From a virus: a stretch of 64,000 nt of DNA. Shown in pieces: positions 30,310-40,952 of the stretch. The position numbers and the translations under genes were made by a program. The DNA lies in the IMG/VR virus record IMGVR_UViG_3300045825_000202, positions 1-64,000 of that record; one strand, written 5' to 3'. Numbering within the stretch: the stretch's first letter is position 1; each line of letters starts with the position of its first letter. Under the pieces are notes generated by a model. That model was not told where the DNA came from. It did not search any database and saw nothing but the letters and a program-made list of their open reading frames with translations.

Positions 30310-33300
30310 ATGAATACTGTTATATACCTAGAAAATGGCTTAAATCCTCAACTTAGAAACGTAGTCGAGGTTGATGGCAGCAATACTATTAGTGAACTAG
30401 ATCCTAAATGGAATACTCCGTATATAGCTTTTCTAGATGGCAATGCTATTTTACGTAAAGACTGGGGTCAAGAGTTAGTAGAAGGAAATACTTTAGTATT
30501 TATAGACGCTAAAGCAATACCTCAAGGTGGTGGAGATGGTGGGTCTAATCCTTTACGTATAGTATTAATGATTGCAGTTATGTACTTTACTATGGGAGCA
30601 GGCTCAGGAATATGGGCTGCTCAAATGGGTATGGCAGGGGCAACTGCAGGTAGCTTAACTGCTATGGGTACTGTAGTAGGGTCAGGATTAATGATGATAG
30701 GTATGGCCCTTGTAAATGCAGTAGCACCAGTACCACAACCTACTAGTACCTCTTCCGCGGCAGCAATGGCAGCCCCTAGTCCTACATACTCACTTCAAGC
30801 TCAAGCAAACTCTGCTAGACTTGAATCAGCTATACCAGAACATTTTGGTAAAATACAAATATTCCCTGATTTAGCTTCACAACCATATGTAGAGTATGGT
30901 ATTGATAATGAACAGTACCTAACAGAATTACTATGTATAGGTAGAGGGCAGTATGTACTAGATAACTTAAAAATAGAAAACTCTCTAGCTAGTAGTTTTG
31001 ATAGTGTATTTACAACACTATATAATCCTAATGAGATAGTAAACTCTATTTTTGCTGCAGTTAGTAACGTACCTGAGGTAAGTGGGCAAGAATTAGATGC
31101 TACATTTATAGGACCATTTATTGTTAATAGTTCTGGGTCTACAGTTACAGAGATAGGGATTGATCTAGTAGCCCCTGCAGGATTATACTATGCTAATGAT
31201 GATGGTTCATTATCTGCTAAATCTATTGCGATTGAAGTAGTCGCAACTCCTATATCTGCAATTGGTGTACCTTCCGGAGCAGATATAGTTCTTACTGCAG
31301 GTACTACTAATTATGCCCCTTGGGGAGACTGGACTACCTATGTTAACCCAGCATTACGTACCTCTTATTTATATACTAGATACGCTGGTGATACTAGTTT
31401 TGAATCGTGGAGTTATACTCAAGGTATACCTGCAAATACTGCTCTAATTGAGTATATGCAAAATCCTGTAGACTATTTTGATGGGGCTCTTACCGCCTCA
31501 TATAGAACTCGTACTACGTTTTCAGGCCTATCTTTTTCTGCTGCTACTAATACGCCTCAGAGATGGACTAGACGATTCCCTGTAGCTGCTGGTAGGTACC
31601 AAGTTAAGGTACGTAGGACAGATACTAAAGATACCTCTACTAGAGCAGGACATACTGTAGTATGGGCAGCAGCTAGAGGGTACCATCCTGCTTCCGGTAA
31701 TTATGGAGATGTAACACTACTCGCAGTAACAATGAGAGCAAGTAATAACCTTTCTATGCAAGCATCTAGAAGGTTTAATATAATAGCTACTAGAAAGCTA
31801 CCTATTTGGACGGGTAGTGCCTGGACAGTACCTACAGTTACTAGAAATCCGGTATGGGCATTTGTATACCAGTGTAAAGCAGTAGGTCTAACTGACTCGC
31901 AGTTAGACCTACCCTCCCTTAAAACTCTAGCAGATACCTTAGATGCTAGAGGGGATTACTTTGACGGAAGATTCGATAATTTTGTAAGTTTCTGGGAGGC
32001 AATCTCTAAGACCTTATCAATTGTTAGAGCTAAACCCTTTATGCAGGGGGGTATACTACGTGTAATTCGTGATGCACCTCAAGCTATACCTGTTGCTATG
32101 TTTAGTACTCGTAATATAGTTAAAGGCTCTGTATCCGTAGACTATATCATGCCTAGCCAGGATACTGCTGACAATATTGATATTAAGTATTTTGACGAAA
32201 CTGTTTGGTCTCCTCAGACTATTAGTACCTTTATAGCAGGCTCTGCTATGGCAACTAAAGCAAAGGTAGAGTTATTTGGTGTAACTAATAGAAATCAAGC
32301 GTATAGAGAAGGTACGTATCAATGTGCTGCTAATAGATATCGTAGGAAGATGATTAAGTTTCAAACTGAAATGGAAGGCTTTATACCTTCATTCGGAGAT
32401 TTAATCAATATTCAACATGATATGCCAGGATGGGGGCAAGCAGGAGAAGTAATATCAGTATCAGGTAATACACTTACTTTATCTGAATCGTTAACTTGGG
32501 TTACTGGAACTCATTACCTAAGTCTACGTAGAAAAGACGGTAGTGTTAGCGGACCCTACGTAGCAACTGTAGGTACTGATAACACTAAAGTTGTACTAAC
32601 TGGTACTATTGATTTCACTATTAATACTACTTTAGATAGTGAAAGAACTTTCTACTCCTTTGGTGCAAATACTACGTATACACAACCTGCATTAGTACTA
32701 TCAATTAAACCTATTTCAAATACTACAGTTGAAATTACTGCTATTAATGAAGATCCTGCTGTACATACTGCAGACCAAACTACTTCTCCAGTTGCTTTAG
32801 TTACTAGTAGTCTTACTAACTATACTAATGCACCTGAAGTAGCGTCTATAGTCGTAACTCCTGTAATATTTAGTTCTAACCTATCTATTAGTTGGAGTCC
32901 TGCACCTTGGGCGACCTCTTATATTGTACAACAAAGTAATGATAATGGAGTTACTTGGTTTACTATTGATAATACTACAACTACTAATAGTATTAGTAGT
33001 AATAAGTACTTTTCCACTACACTTATACGTGTAGCAGCTATCAGTATTAGTAGAGGACCCTGGAAAGTATCAGGAGCAATACTTAGTAATGCTACTCCTG
33101 CCCCTATACCAGTTACGGCTATGGCTACAGGTACAGAATTAGCCATTCATATTCAATGGATATTTAATGAATTAAGAACTGATATTAACTATACCGAGAT
33201 CTGGGTATCTAATAGTAATGATAGAACTTTAGCTACATTACTTGATAAAGTATCTTTTCCAGGACAAGTATACGACTATATTAGGTTAGCTAGTTCTACC

Positions 33301-36300
33301 TCAGGGTACTTCTGGATTAGAAGTATGGATAAGTATGGGTCTTACTCTACGTTCTATCCTGCTAGTGCGACAGCGGGTATGTACGCAGTAGCATTAGGCT
33401 ATATTGTAGATACTACTCCACCTCCTACTCCTACTGGTGTAGTTATTACCCCCGGATTTACTAATATAAGTATTAGTACTGATGTTCCTACGTATATAGT
33501 AGGACATGGGCCAGGTAAAACTAGAATTTATGGTGCTGAGTGGACAACTGGAGCCTTACCCGTATTTAGTGGAGCTACTAAACTAGGAGAGTTTACTGGA
33601 AGTAACTATACATATGCTGCAAAAGCCGGTACTACCTACTACTTATGGTTAAAATGGGTTAGTATTGATGGAGCAGAGTCTACTACTGGGTCAGGCGGTA
33701 CTAATGGTACTGTTGCCGTAACTGGAATGGATATACCTAAAGTATTATCTAGCCTAAATGGGGCAATTACTGGAACACAGTTAGATAATACACTTTCTAC
33801 TACTATATCTCTTATTAGTGCCCCTTTAACAACAGTAGGTTCCGTTGCGTATCAAGTAGCTGCAGAAGCCGCTATTAGAACAGATAAAGATATACTTACT
33901 TCTATATATAGAGTTGAAGATACCCAACAAAATGCGTATAACTTACTTAAATCAATTGTAACAACAGATTTAAATAGAGTAAATGCAGCTAATGAAGTAG
34001 CACTAGCTAGATCAGACCTAACAACTGCTATTGTATCTGGTATATCTGCTGAAGCTACACAGAGAACTACGCTAGCAACTAGACTAGATACTGCTATTAA
34101 TACTACAATAGCATCAGTATCTAGTGAAGCTACTGCTAGATCTAACGCAGATATCGCAGAAGCTACTCAGAGAGGAATACTTGCTGCTCAACTACTTGGT
34201 AGTGATGGTACCGCAACTACATCAGGTGTCATTTATAACGAAGCTACTGTACGCGCAGCAGGAGATAATGCATTATCACAGCAAATTACTCTATTATCTG
34301 CAGGTGCAGGGGAACAATTTGACTGGCAGTCTATATGGTACTTTGATACTGGAGTAGATGGATGGGCAGGTAATGGTACGCCTACTACTGCTGCAGGTTG
34401 GCTTCGTGCAGCCAACCAGGCATCAGGGGCATACGTAGAGTCTCCTGCTAGTATTGCTACAGCTTCTGCTAAGTATAACCAAATTCGGTTACGCCTAAGA
34501 AAAACGGGTACTCCTACCTTTGCTGGTTGGGTATACTGGCAGTCTACAACAGATACTACATGGGATGTAGCTAGACGTATTGCTTTAGTAGAACCTACGT
34601 ATGATACTAATAATATTGGATTATGTACAGTATCTCCTACATGGACGGGTACTATTAATAAAATCCGTGTAGATCTATCAAGTGCTCAATCTGTTAGTAA
34701 CTACTTTGAGTTAGACTGGGTTGCAGTTGGTAGACCTTCTCCTGGGGCTTCATCTGCACAATTATTAGTTGAACAAACAGCTCGTATTGATGCAGATAAT
34801 ATTATAACAATTAGTGTATCAACGCTATCTTCTCAAGTAAATAATATAACTAATGGGTTACCGGCTACTTACGCGTTACTAGCAACGGAACAAACTACAC
34901 GAGCTAATGCAGATACTGCAGAAACAAATGCTAGAACTACATTAGCTGCTCGAGTTACTAATGCAGAAGGATCAATAGTAACTAATGCTAGTGCTATTAG
35001 TACTGAGGCTTCTACTAGATCAACAGCAGATTCAACAAATGCTTCTAGTATAAGTACTCTTAGCTCTCAAGTTAATGACGCTAGTACTGGACTACCTAAA
35101 ACTAGATCAGATATTATAGCAGTACAAACTACGTTTAGTAACTCTATTGAAAGTAACGTACGAGATATACGAACTCTAAAGTCTCAAAGTAATCAACTAG
35201 ATGAGGCAGTATTAAGAGCAGTACTAAATGGTGAAGACGCTACTGTTACGTATAAAGGTGAAATAGCTCTAGCTAGTCAAGAGTTAACTACATATATTAA
35301 TACAGGCGTATCTGCAGAAGCTAATGCAAGACTAAGCTTAGCTGCTATAGTTAATAATGCTACAACAGATTTAGCAACTAAGGCTAGTGTAACTCAAGTA
35401 GCTACTGCTAAAGCAGAGGCTATTGCAGCATCTGCTTCTGTAACTGATACTATATCTGCTCGTTTAAATACGGGAGATTACGCTGCTGTACAAGTACAGT
35501 CTGTTGCTAGTGCTACTTCAGTAACAGGGTTACTAGCACAATATACTGTTAAGTTAGATGTAAATGGTAAAGTATCTGGATATGGGCTAGCGTCTACTGG
35601 ACCTACGGGTACTGGGTCTACTTTTGAGGTAAGGGCTGATAAGTTCTCTATAACCGCACCTACTGGGGCAGCTGCAGGGTACTCTCCGTTTACCGTACTA
35701 GCAGTACCTACCTTAATTGGAGATATTACACTACCCGCTGGAGTTTACGCACAAAATGCATTTATTCAGGATGGTCAAATAACTAAAGCTAAGATTCAAG
35801 ATCTAGCTGTAACAACAGCTAAGATTCAAGATCTAGCTGTAACAACAGCTAAAATTGATAATCTAACTATAACAGGTGCTAAGATAGCATTAGCTACAAT
35901 TGGAACTGCACAGGTAGGTACTTTAGATGCAAGTGTTATTACTGCTAGAACTATTACTACAGATAGAATTCGAGTAGGTGCTGCTACTGCCTTACAAACT
36001 GCAGGCTCTGGGTTACTTAAAGTATACCCGTTAGCTACAGACTACTATTCAGTTAATACTACTAGTACTGTTACTACTATTACTTCTACAGGGTCACCTC
36101 TATGGTTATTTACGGATATATACATATATGCACTTGCGGGCAATTCTACTACACCATTTTTTAATATTTTAGCTACTGTAGAAGTATCTAAAGATGGGGG
36201 GGCTTACACCTCTACAATAGTTAATTCTAACGTTAATATGGCTTCTGTAAGTATAGCGCCTGCATGTACTGTTGCTGTAAGACTATACCCCCACGGTCTA

Positions 36301-36432
36301 TTGACAACACTTGTAGCAGGGTCTACATACGCATTTAGAGTAACTTCTCAAGTATCAATTGGTGCTACTTTTGGGAATAATTCAGAAGTATGGTTAACCA
36401 CTACAATTTCCGTCTTGGAGAATAAAGTATGA
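30310..36432 (+). CDS. Host-specificity tail tip protein (I-J fusion-like), 2040 aa
   Basis: The first 150 residues have a small ubiquitin-like part, then a glycine-rich hydrophobic block (NPLRIVLMIAVMYFTMG...), as in separate gpI proteins. From there a J-like body follows with repeated beta and FnIII-like domains (about 830-1150), then coiled-coil repeats of SxEAxxRxxAD type (about 1180-1750). Near 1830-1870 there is a tandem AKIQDLAVTT repeat followed by TGAKIALATIG, and a beta-rich end. It carries receptor recognition at the tail tip. The I-J fusion is inference. Confidence 0.88.
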   Translation: MNTVIYLENGLNPQLRNVVEVDGSNTISELDPKWNTPYIAFLDGNAILRKDWGQELVEGNTLVFIDAKAIPQGGGDGGSNPLRIVLMIAVMYFTMGAGSGIWAAQMGMAGATAGSLTAMGTVVGSGLMMIGMALVNAVAPVPQPTSTSSAAAMAAPSPTYSLQAQANSARLESAIPEHFGKIQIFPDLASQPYVEYGIDNEQYLTELLCIGRGQYVLDNLKIENSLASSFDSVFTTLYNPNEIVNSIFAAVSNVPEVSGQELDATFIGPFIVNSSGSTVTEIGIDLVAPAGLYYANDDGSLSAKSIAIEVVATPISAIGVPSGADIVLTAGTTNYAPWGDWTTYVNPALRTSYLYTRYAGDTSFESWSYTQGIPANTALIEYMQNPVDYFDGALTASYRTRTTFSGLSFSAATNTPQRWTRRFPVAAGRYQVKVRRTDTKDTSTRAGHTVVWAAARGYHPASGNYGDVTLLAVTMRASNNLSMQASRRFNIIATRKLPIWTGSAWTVPTVTRNPVWAFVYQCKAVGLTDSQLDLPSLKTLADTLDARGDYFDGRFDNFVSFWEAISKTLSIVRAKPFMQGGILRVIRDAPQAIPVAMFSTRNIVKGSVSVDYIMPSQDTADNIDIKYFDETVWSPQTISTFIAGSAMATKAKVELFGVTNRNQAYREGTYQCAANRYRRKMIKFQTEMEGFIPSFGDLINIQHDMPGWGQAGEVISVSGNTLTLSESLTWVTGTHYLSLRRKDGSVSGPYVATVGTDNTKVVLTGTIDFTINTTLDSERTFYSFGANTTYTQPALVLSIKPISNTTVEITAINEDPAVHTADQTTSPVALVTSSLTNYTNAPEVASIVVTPVIFSSNLSISWSPAPWATSYIVQQSNDNGVTWFTIDNTTTTNSISSNKYFSTTLIRVAAISISRGPWKVSGAILSNATPAPIPVTAMATGTELAIHIQWIFNELRTDINYTEIWVSNSNDRTLATLLDKVSFPGQVYDYIRLASSTSGYFWIRSMDKYGSYSTFYPASATAGMYAVALGYIVDTTPPPTPTGVVITPGFTNISISTDVPTYIVGHGPGKTRIYGAEWTTGALPVFSGATKLGEFTGSNYTYAAKAGTTYYLWLKWVSIDGAESTTGSGGTNGTVAVTGMDIPKVLSSLNGAITGTQLDNTLSTTISLISAPLTTVGSVAYQVAAEAAIRTDKDILTSIYRVEDTQQNAYNLLKSIVTTDLNRVNAANEVALARSDLTTAIVSGISAEATQRTTLATRLDTAINTTIASVSSEATARSNADIAEATQRGILAAQLLGSDGTATTSGVIYNEATVRAAGDNALSQQITLLSAGAGEQFDWQSIWYFDTGVDGWAGNGTPTTAAGWLRAANQASGAYVESPASIATASAKYNQIRLRLRKTGTPTFAGWVYWQSTTDTTWDVARRIALVEPTYDTNNIGLCTVSPTWTGTINKIRVDLSSAQSVSNYFELDWVAVGRPSPGASSAQLLVEQTARIDADNIITISVSTLSSQVNNITNGLPATYALLATEQTTRANADTAETNARTTLAARVTNAEGSIVTNASAISTEASTRSTADSTNASSISTLSSQVNDASTGLPKTRSDIIAVQTTFSNSIESNVRDIRTLKSQSNQLDEAVLRAVLNGEDATVTYKGEIALASQELTTYINTGVSAEANARLSLAAIVNNATTDLATKASVTQVATAKAEAIAASASVTDTISARLNTGDYAAVQVQSVASATSVTGLLAQYTVKLDVNGKVSGYGLASTGPTGTGSTFEVRADKFSITAPTGAAAGYSPFTVLAVPTLIGDITLPAGVYAQNAFIQDGQITKAKIQDLAVTTAKIQDLAVTTAKIDNLTITGAKIALATIGTAQVGTLDASVITARTITTDRIRVGAATALQTAGSGLLKVYPLATDYYSVNTTSTVTTITSTGSPLWLFTDIYIYALAGNSTTPFFNILATVEVSKDGGAYTSTIVNSNVNMASVSIAPACTVAVRLYPHGLLTTLVAGSTYAFRVTSQVSIGATFGNNSEVWLTTTISVLENKV

Positions 36433-36992
36433 TTTGTTTTATATACTATAATAATGCTACAGGTAGAATTCATAGCTCTTCAGAAAAGCAAAGTGAACCA
36501 CCTGCTGGTTGTACAGAATTATATACTAATATAAATATATCAGATGCTAATAAGTACTACGTTACTAATAGTACTCTAGTACTTGTACCTATACAGTCTT
36601 CCCCAGTTCATGAGTTTAACTATGTAACTAAACAATGGGAAGACCCTAGAACATTACAGGATATTAAACTTGCTAAATGGAATCAAATAAAACAGGCTAG
36701 AACTCAAGTAGAATATACTGGATTCATATGGAATAATCTAGTATTTGATTCTGATACAGTAAGTCAAAATAGAATTAGTGGAGCAGTTACGCTTGCTTCA
36801 CTAAACCCTAGTTTTTCTATTGGATGGACCCTAGCGGATAATACTACTAGAACCTTAAATCAAGGGGAAATGATCCAAGTAGGTGCTGCCCTAGCTACTC
36901 ACGTAACTACTCAGTTTGCAAAAGGTGTAGTATTACGCGCGCAAATAGAAGCAGCAATTACTATAGCAGAAGTAGAAAATATAGTTTGGTAG
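36429..36992 (+). CDS. Tail-fibre accessory protein, DUF4376-like, 187 aa
   Basis: It overlaps the J-like stop by four bases. The C-terminal half (about 75-187: LAKWNQIKQARTQVEYTGFIWNNLVFDSD...SQNRISGA) matches the pattern of DUF4376-type domains at the end of phage tail-fibre-related proteins. The N-terminal half is a small beta-rich unit. It may attach to or fold the J tip or the next fibre. Confidence 0.65.
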   Translation: MICFIYYNNATGRIHSSSEKQSEPPAGCTELYTNINISDANKYYVTNSTLVLVPIQSSPVHEFNYVTKQWEDPRTLQDIKLAKWNQIKQARTQVEYTGFIWNNLVFDSDTVSQNRISGAVTLASLNPSFSIGWTLADNTTRTLNQGEMIQVGAALATHVTTQFAKGVVLRAQIEAAITIAEVENIVW

Positions 36993-37016
36993 TAAATAGG
37001 CGTACTATATTTACAC

Positions 37017-37045
37017 TTGTAGACCGCTAGCTTAAATGTTATAAT
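37017..37045 (+). promoter_or_regulatory. Promoter of the tail fibre gene
   Basis: TTGTAG (37017-37022), 17 bases, TATAAT (37040-37045), with the block GCTTAAATGTTATAATA shared with 38,657. Confidence 0.8.
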
Positions 37046-37086
37046 AACCCAATACAAAATATTGGGTTATTTTTAAAAGGATAAAT

Positions 37087-38619
37087 ATGAGTTTTTATAG
37101 AACAGGCACTATTGCCTTAACTAATGGTTCCGCTTCTATTGTAGGTACAGGTACTGACTTTATTGTTGGAGCGAATGTAGGTGAGTGTATAAGTGCCCCA
37201 GACGGTAAATTGTACGAAATTTTATCTATACAGTCTTCAACCGCGCTAACCCTAGGAACTGTATACCTAGGGTCCACCGCTTCAGGACAAGCATATAGTA
37301 TTGTTCCTACACAAAGCTATATTAGAGATCTAGCTTCTCAAGCTGCTGCACTTGTAAATAGTTATAGTAATAGTACTGCTACACAGACCCATGCAGCTAC
37401 TACTAAAGCTACTCCAGTAGATGCAGATGAAATAAGTTTAGTAGATAGTACTGCACCTACAGTACTGCGTAAACTTACATGGGCCAATCTGAAAGCGACG
37501 TTGGCGGCATGGATCAATGGCGGGACGATACCGGGGGCATTTACGACGCTGAGTACAAATAGTGTAGTTACGTCTCTAGGTGCAAACGACTTAGTAGTTG
37601 AATCACGTACTGCAGGTGCAGGGGTATTATTCTTACAAGGTGCTAATACTATTATCCGACAAGGTTCTTCAGGTAGTTATGCACAACAAGCTACATTCTC
37701 TACTGCAGGTCTAGCAGTTACTGGTGCGCTGAGTGCCACAGGAAAACTTAGTACCTCAGCCGCCGCAACTACTTCTCCAACTGCTACTAAAGTATCTGAC
37801 TGGACTAATCCGTTATATATGGGTGCCCTACTAAATAATGGAGATTCAAATATATTTAGTTTTAGTTCAGCCGGAGTTGTTTCCTCATGTATAGCAGGAT
37901 TACGGGAAGCTACGGGCTGGAATACTGCATTAGCTTTTTATACAAATAATCTAATAGGGGGAGCTAACCCAGTAGATTCTATTCAGGAGAAAATGAGGCT
38001 TGATTCTAGCGGTAACCTTTTGATAGGGCAGCAAAGCCTAGGAAGCGGGGGCTTATCAAATAGTTATTCAGTGGCAATAAGTAGTACCAATGCCGGAGGG
38101 TACATAACCATTAATCATCAGAATGGGGCTGTGTCTGGGTTTATATACTCAAATTTCGGGTACAACGGAGCCGCAATTGGTTCTATTACTCAAAACGGTA
38201 CTACAGCAGTTGCCTATAATACTACATCAGACTACCGACTAAAAACCAATATCAGACCAGCCAACGCACTGCGATTCATGGACATTGAGTTCCATGACTT
38301 CGAGTGGACTGATGGCCGCCATGACTGTGGGCCTATTGCTCATGAACTGCAAGCAATCTACCCAGACCTAGTAACAGGCACCAAGGACGGTACTGAAGTA
38401 CGAGAAGTTGAAATTACTGCCGCAGTTCCTGCCGTACTTGATATAGATGGAGTTGAAGTTACTCCTGCTATCCCTGCTATTACGGAAGAGCAAACTTTCC
38501 CAGTATACCAACAAGTTAACTATATGGGTCTAATTGGAAGAATGGGTACTGTGATTCAGCAACAACAGAAACTAATTCAAAGTATGGAGGCCAGAATATC
38601 TGCAATAGAACTAAAGTAA
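37087..38619 (+). CDS. Tail fibre with S74 intramolecular chaperone, 510 aa
   Basis: The last 131 residues start TSDYRLKTNI (about 380), with Ser381 as the self-cleavage site and the Lys of RLK following. They end in a coiled coil after YMGLIGRMG, the hallmark of Peptidase_S74 chaperones that trimerise fibres and fall off. The body is a Ser/Thr/Ala-rich beta fibre. Two short GC-richer segments (near 37,480-37,545 and 38,240-38,400) stand out from the AT-rich surroundings and suggest module exchange. Confidence 0.88.
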   Translation: MSFYRTGTIALTNGSASIVGTGTDFIVGANVGECISAPDGKLYEILSIQSSTALTLGTVYLGSTASGQAYSIVPTQSYIRDLASQAAALVNSYSNSTATQTHAATTKATPVDADEISLVDSTAPTVLRKLTWANLKATLAAWINGGTIPGAFTTLSTNSVVTSLGANDLVVESRTAGAGVLFLQGANTIIRQGSSGSYAQQATFSTAGLAVTGALSATGKLSTSAAATTSPTATKVSDWTNPLYMGALLNNGDSNIFSFSSAGVVSSCIAGLREATGWNTALAFYTNNLIGGANPVDSIQEKMRLDSSGNLLIGQQSLGSGGLSNSYSVAISSTNAGGYITINHQNGAVSGFIYSNFGYNGAAIGSITQNGTTAVAYNTTSDYRLKTNIRPANALRFMDIEFHDFEWTDGRHDCGPIAHELQAIYPDLVTGTKDGTEVREVEITAAVPAVLDIDGVEVTPAIPAITEEQTFPVYQQVNYMGLIGRMGTVIQQQQKLIQSMEARISAIELK

Positions 38620-38622
38620 TCT

Positions 38623-38652
38623 AAAATAGCGACCCTAGGGTCGCTATTTTTT
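38623..38652 (+). terminator. Terminator built on the TGACCCTAGGGTCA core
   Basis: A 28-bp perfect palindrome (half site AAAATAGCGACCCT) ends in a T run. Its centre is the dispersed GACCCTAGGGTC motif, so the element here has become a terminator. The next promoter begins within its T run. Confidence 0.85.
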
Positions 38653-38656
38653 TGAC

Positions 38657-38685
38657 TTGCAGATCCTGAGCTTAAATGTTATAAT
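38657..38685 (+). promoter_or_regulatory. Promoter of the membrane-protein cassette
   Basis: TTGCAG (38657-38662), 17 bases, TATAAT (38680-38685), extended -10 TG. It is almost identical to the promoter at 37,017. Confidence 0.8.
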
Positions 38686-38724
38686 AGTACAAAATTATAG
38701 AGATATCAAAATTTTGGAGAATAA

Positions 38725-39156
38725 ATGATTAATAGGTATTTACTATCATTATCTAGAGCTCTATGGGATAGCGAGCTAATAGCTACAAGAATAAGTCTTT
38801 TTCTAGCAGAACTACTATGGGCAGTTATGCTTATTTGGCCGGGAGATACTGTTGATGGAGATGATTATGCGTTAATGCATATTATTGCACAAGAAGGGTT
38901 TTGGGCAGTAATATTTACTACTACTGCTATGTTACAATTACTAATAGTACTAACAGATAATCTACATAGTAAGTTTGCACGCTATTTTGCTGCATGGAAT
39001 GCATTTTTATGGCTATACGTAAGTTTTAGTATGCTATTTACAGTATACCCATTACCAGCTGCTATTGCAGGTAATATAGCACTAGCATTCGCAGCGTGTT
39101 GGATATGTATTCGACCCTATATTTTAGCAGAAGGGTATAAACATGCCGGATATTAA
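38725..39156 (+). CDS. Membrane protein with four helices, 143 aa
   Basis: GGAG precedes the ATG. Four hydrophobic helices are visible (about 21-40, 55-78, 88-108, 112-132) with short polar loops. It could be a holin-like or assembly membrane protein, though the better holin candidate sits at 45.7 kb. It overlaps the next gene, which has a single membrane helix, so the two may work as a pair. Confidence 0.7.
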   Translation: MINRYLLSLSRALWDSELIATRISLFLAELLWAVMLIWPGDTVDGDDYALMHIIAQEGFWAVIFTTTAMLQLLIVLTDNLHSKFARYFAAWNAFLWLYVSFSMLFTVYPLPAAIAGNIALAFAACWICIRPYILAEGYKHAGY

Positions 39157-39475
39157 TGATAATAAACATAGTCTAAGTTTAGCAGAATGTAATGCTATTC
39201 ATAGAAAGTTAGAGATAATTCAAGAAGAATTAGAAGATATAAAGAGAAAAATAGTACAGATTGATACTGCTTTTCTACGTGATGATATAGAAGGTATCGA
39301 TTACCCTGGACATAGAAAAGATCACTTAGATAGACGTGCAGCAGATACTATCATATCAGGGTATAAGGTCTCTGCTACCAAAGTAGTTATATCTATTGTA
39401 ACAACATTTTTAGTAGGGTTATTAGCCTCAGGCTTTATAGTTAAATTGACTGCTATATTTACAGGAGCGCCATAA
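39143..39475 (+). CDS. Single-helix membrane protein with coiled coil, 110 aa
   Basis: Residues 12-45 form a charged coiled coil (HRKLEIIQEELEDIKRKIVQI), then a polar linker, and residues 78-105 are one hydrophobic helix with the short C-terminus outside. The start overlaps the preceding membrane gene by 14 bases. Function unknown. Confidence 0.65.
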   Translation: MPDINDNKHSLSLAECNAIHRKLEIIQEELEDIKRKIVQIDTAFLRDDIEGIDYPGHRKDHLDRRAADTIISGYKVSATKVVISIVTTFLVGLLASGFIVKLTAIFTGAP

Positions 39476-40059
39476 TGGTACCTACTAAACTTAATTTTAA
39501 GATATACCAAGGCAGTACCTTTAAAGAAGTATTACGCTGGGAATCCTCAGATAAAGGTTACGCTACTATTACAGGTATTACTAGTGCAGCTCCTGTAATA
39601 GTTACTTCGGTAGGGCACGGAATTCCAGTAGGGTGGAGAACTAAAATTACTAATGTAGTAGGTATGAAGGAAATTAACTCTTCTGATACTTATTATAATA
39701 TCTCCGCTACTACAGAGAATAGTATAACTATTAACTCTGTAAATAGTATTGCGTATACTGCGTATACTAGTGGAGGTATACTAGAGTTTAATATACCTAA
39801 TAGCTTATTAAATCTAACTGCTAAAATGCAGATCAGAAGTAAGATTGATTCAATTGATATTATTAAGGAACTTACTACTGAAAACGGCGGTATTGCTATT
39901 GATAATACTGCTAAAATAATAACTATAACTATTAGTGCTGCTGATACAGCATTATTGACTATTACTAGCGCAGTATATAGTTTAGAACTTATATCGGGTA
40001 TAGAAATATATCCATTTATTGAGGGTAGTATAACCGTCAATAAAGAAGTAACAAGATGA
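39475..40059 (+). CDS. Virion-associated beta-rich protein, 194 aa
   Basis: LNFKIYQGSTFKEVLRWES at the start is typical of small phage appendage proteins. VIVTSVGHGIPVGWRTKITNVVGMKEINSS...YYNISATTENSITI resembles the ubiquitin-like turn repeats of tail appendages. The rest is beta-rich. The one-base overlap with the preceding gene ties it to this operon. Confidence 0.6.
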   Translation: MVPTKLNFKIYQGSTFKEVLRWESSDKGYATITGITSAAPVIVTSVGHGIPVGWRTKITNVVGMKEINSSDTYYNISATTENSITINSVNSIAYTAYTSGGILEFNIPNSLLNLTAKMQIRSKIDSIDIIKELTTENGGIAIDNTAKIITITISAADTALLTITSAVYSLELISGIEIYPFIEGSITVNKEVTR

Positions 40060-40124
40060 TTCTAGTAGGATCATAATTAAGTAGTTATATACTACTAGTA
40101 ACTCATTTTTAAAAGGATCTTATT

Positions 40125-40535
40125 ATGGCATCAAAACTAAATTATTCAATTGCGGCTGAACAAGCCCAATTAGCAGGAACTACTTCTACAGTAGGTGCTG
40201 CAGGACTACTATATCTATACTCTGGTGTACAACCTTCCAGCACAGCAGGCGCTGATGGTACCCTAGTTGCTGGTCCATTTACCCTAGGTACACCTTTTGC
40301 AGGTGCTTCTACTGCTGCATTACCTTCCGTCCTTAGTCCTACCTTACCTGCTAATGTTAATGCTAGTGCATCGGTACAGCCAACTTGGTATCGTGTTAAG
40401 ACCTCGGGTGGTACAGCAGTTTTTGATGGTTCTGCTGGAGTAGCTGGTTGTGATATGACTATTGGATTACCTACTTCAGGTCAACCAGTTGCAATCACTG
40501 CCTGGACTATTACTAGTGGTAACTCAGGTCACTAA
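40125..40535 (+). CDS. Small virion protein, 136 aa
   Basis: AAAGGA precedes the ATG. LLYLYSGVQPSSTAGADGTLVAG followed by an Ala-rich region, VQPTWYRVKTSGGTAVFDGSAG and a closing ITAWTITSGNSG follows the pattern of a common phage structural family of about 130 residues. Probably decorates head or tail. Confidence 0.6.
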   Translation: MASKLNYSIAAEQAQLAGTTSTVGAAGLLYLYSGVQPSSTAGADGTLVAGPFTLGTPFAGASTAALPSVLSPTLPANVNASASVQPTWYRVKTSGGTAVFDGSAGVAGCDMTIGLPTSGQPVAITAWTITSGNSGH

Positions 40536-40538
40536 AAT

Positions 40539-40949
40539 ATGTTAACCTTAGCAGAACTTAAGGCTAAAGTACCGACTACGGTACTTAGTACCGGAGATAC
40601 CATAGCGATTGCTACTGTTGTTTCTGTAGGTAGAGTTAAGACTATTAGTTATCAGGGTGGAATTGGAACTATTATGCAAGCACTAGGCCCTACGCTAGGT
40701 GCTGCACTTTTAGACCAATTAGATGCTCTTACTACTACAGTACCTGCAGTTAAATGGGGTATGAAATTAATAAATGCTGGAACCTTCGACTTTGGGTTAC
40801 CTAGTTCGCAAGGTATGATTGACCAATTAGTACTAGATCCTACTATGAATGCTGCTTTAAAAGCTGTAGCTACTATACCTGATCCAGTTACTGAGTATGA
40901 GGTGCGTTGTGCACTATATGACCCAATCGATGGTCACTTTTTGGGGTAA
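40539..40949 (+). CDS. Hypothetical virion-region protein, 136 aa
   Basis: Densely packed between two small structural genes, four bases after the previous stop. It has a hydrophobic centre and FDFGLPSSQGMIDQLVLDP, a start like MLTLAELKAKVP, and no recognised domain. Probably structural by context only. Confidence 0.6.
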   Translation: MLTLAELKAKVPTTVLSTGDTIAIATVVSVGRVKTISYQGGIGTIMQALGPTLGAALLDQLDALTTTVPAVKWGMKLINAGTFDFGLPSSQGMIDQLVLDPTMNAALKAVATIPDPVTEYEVRCALYDPIDGHFLG

Positions 40950-40952
40950 AAT

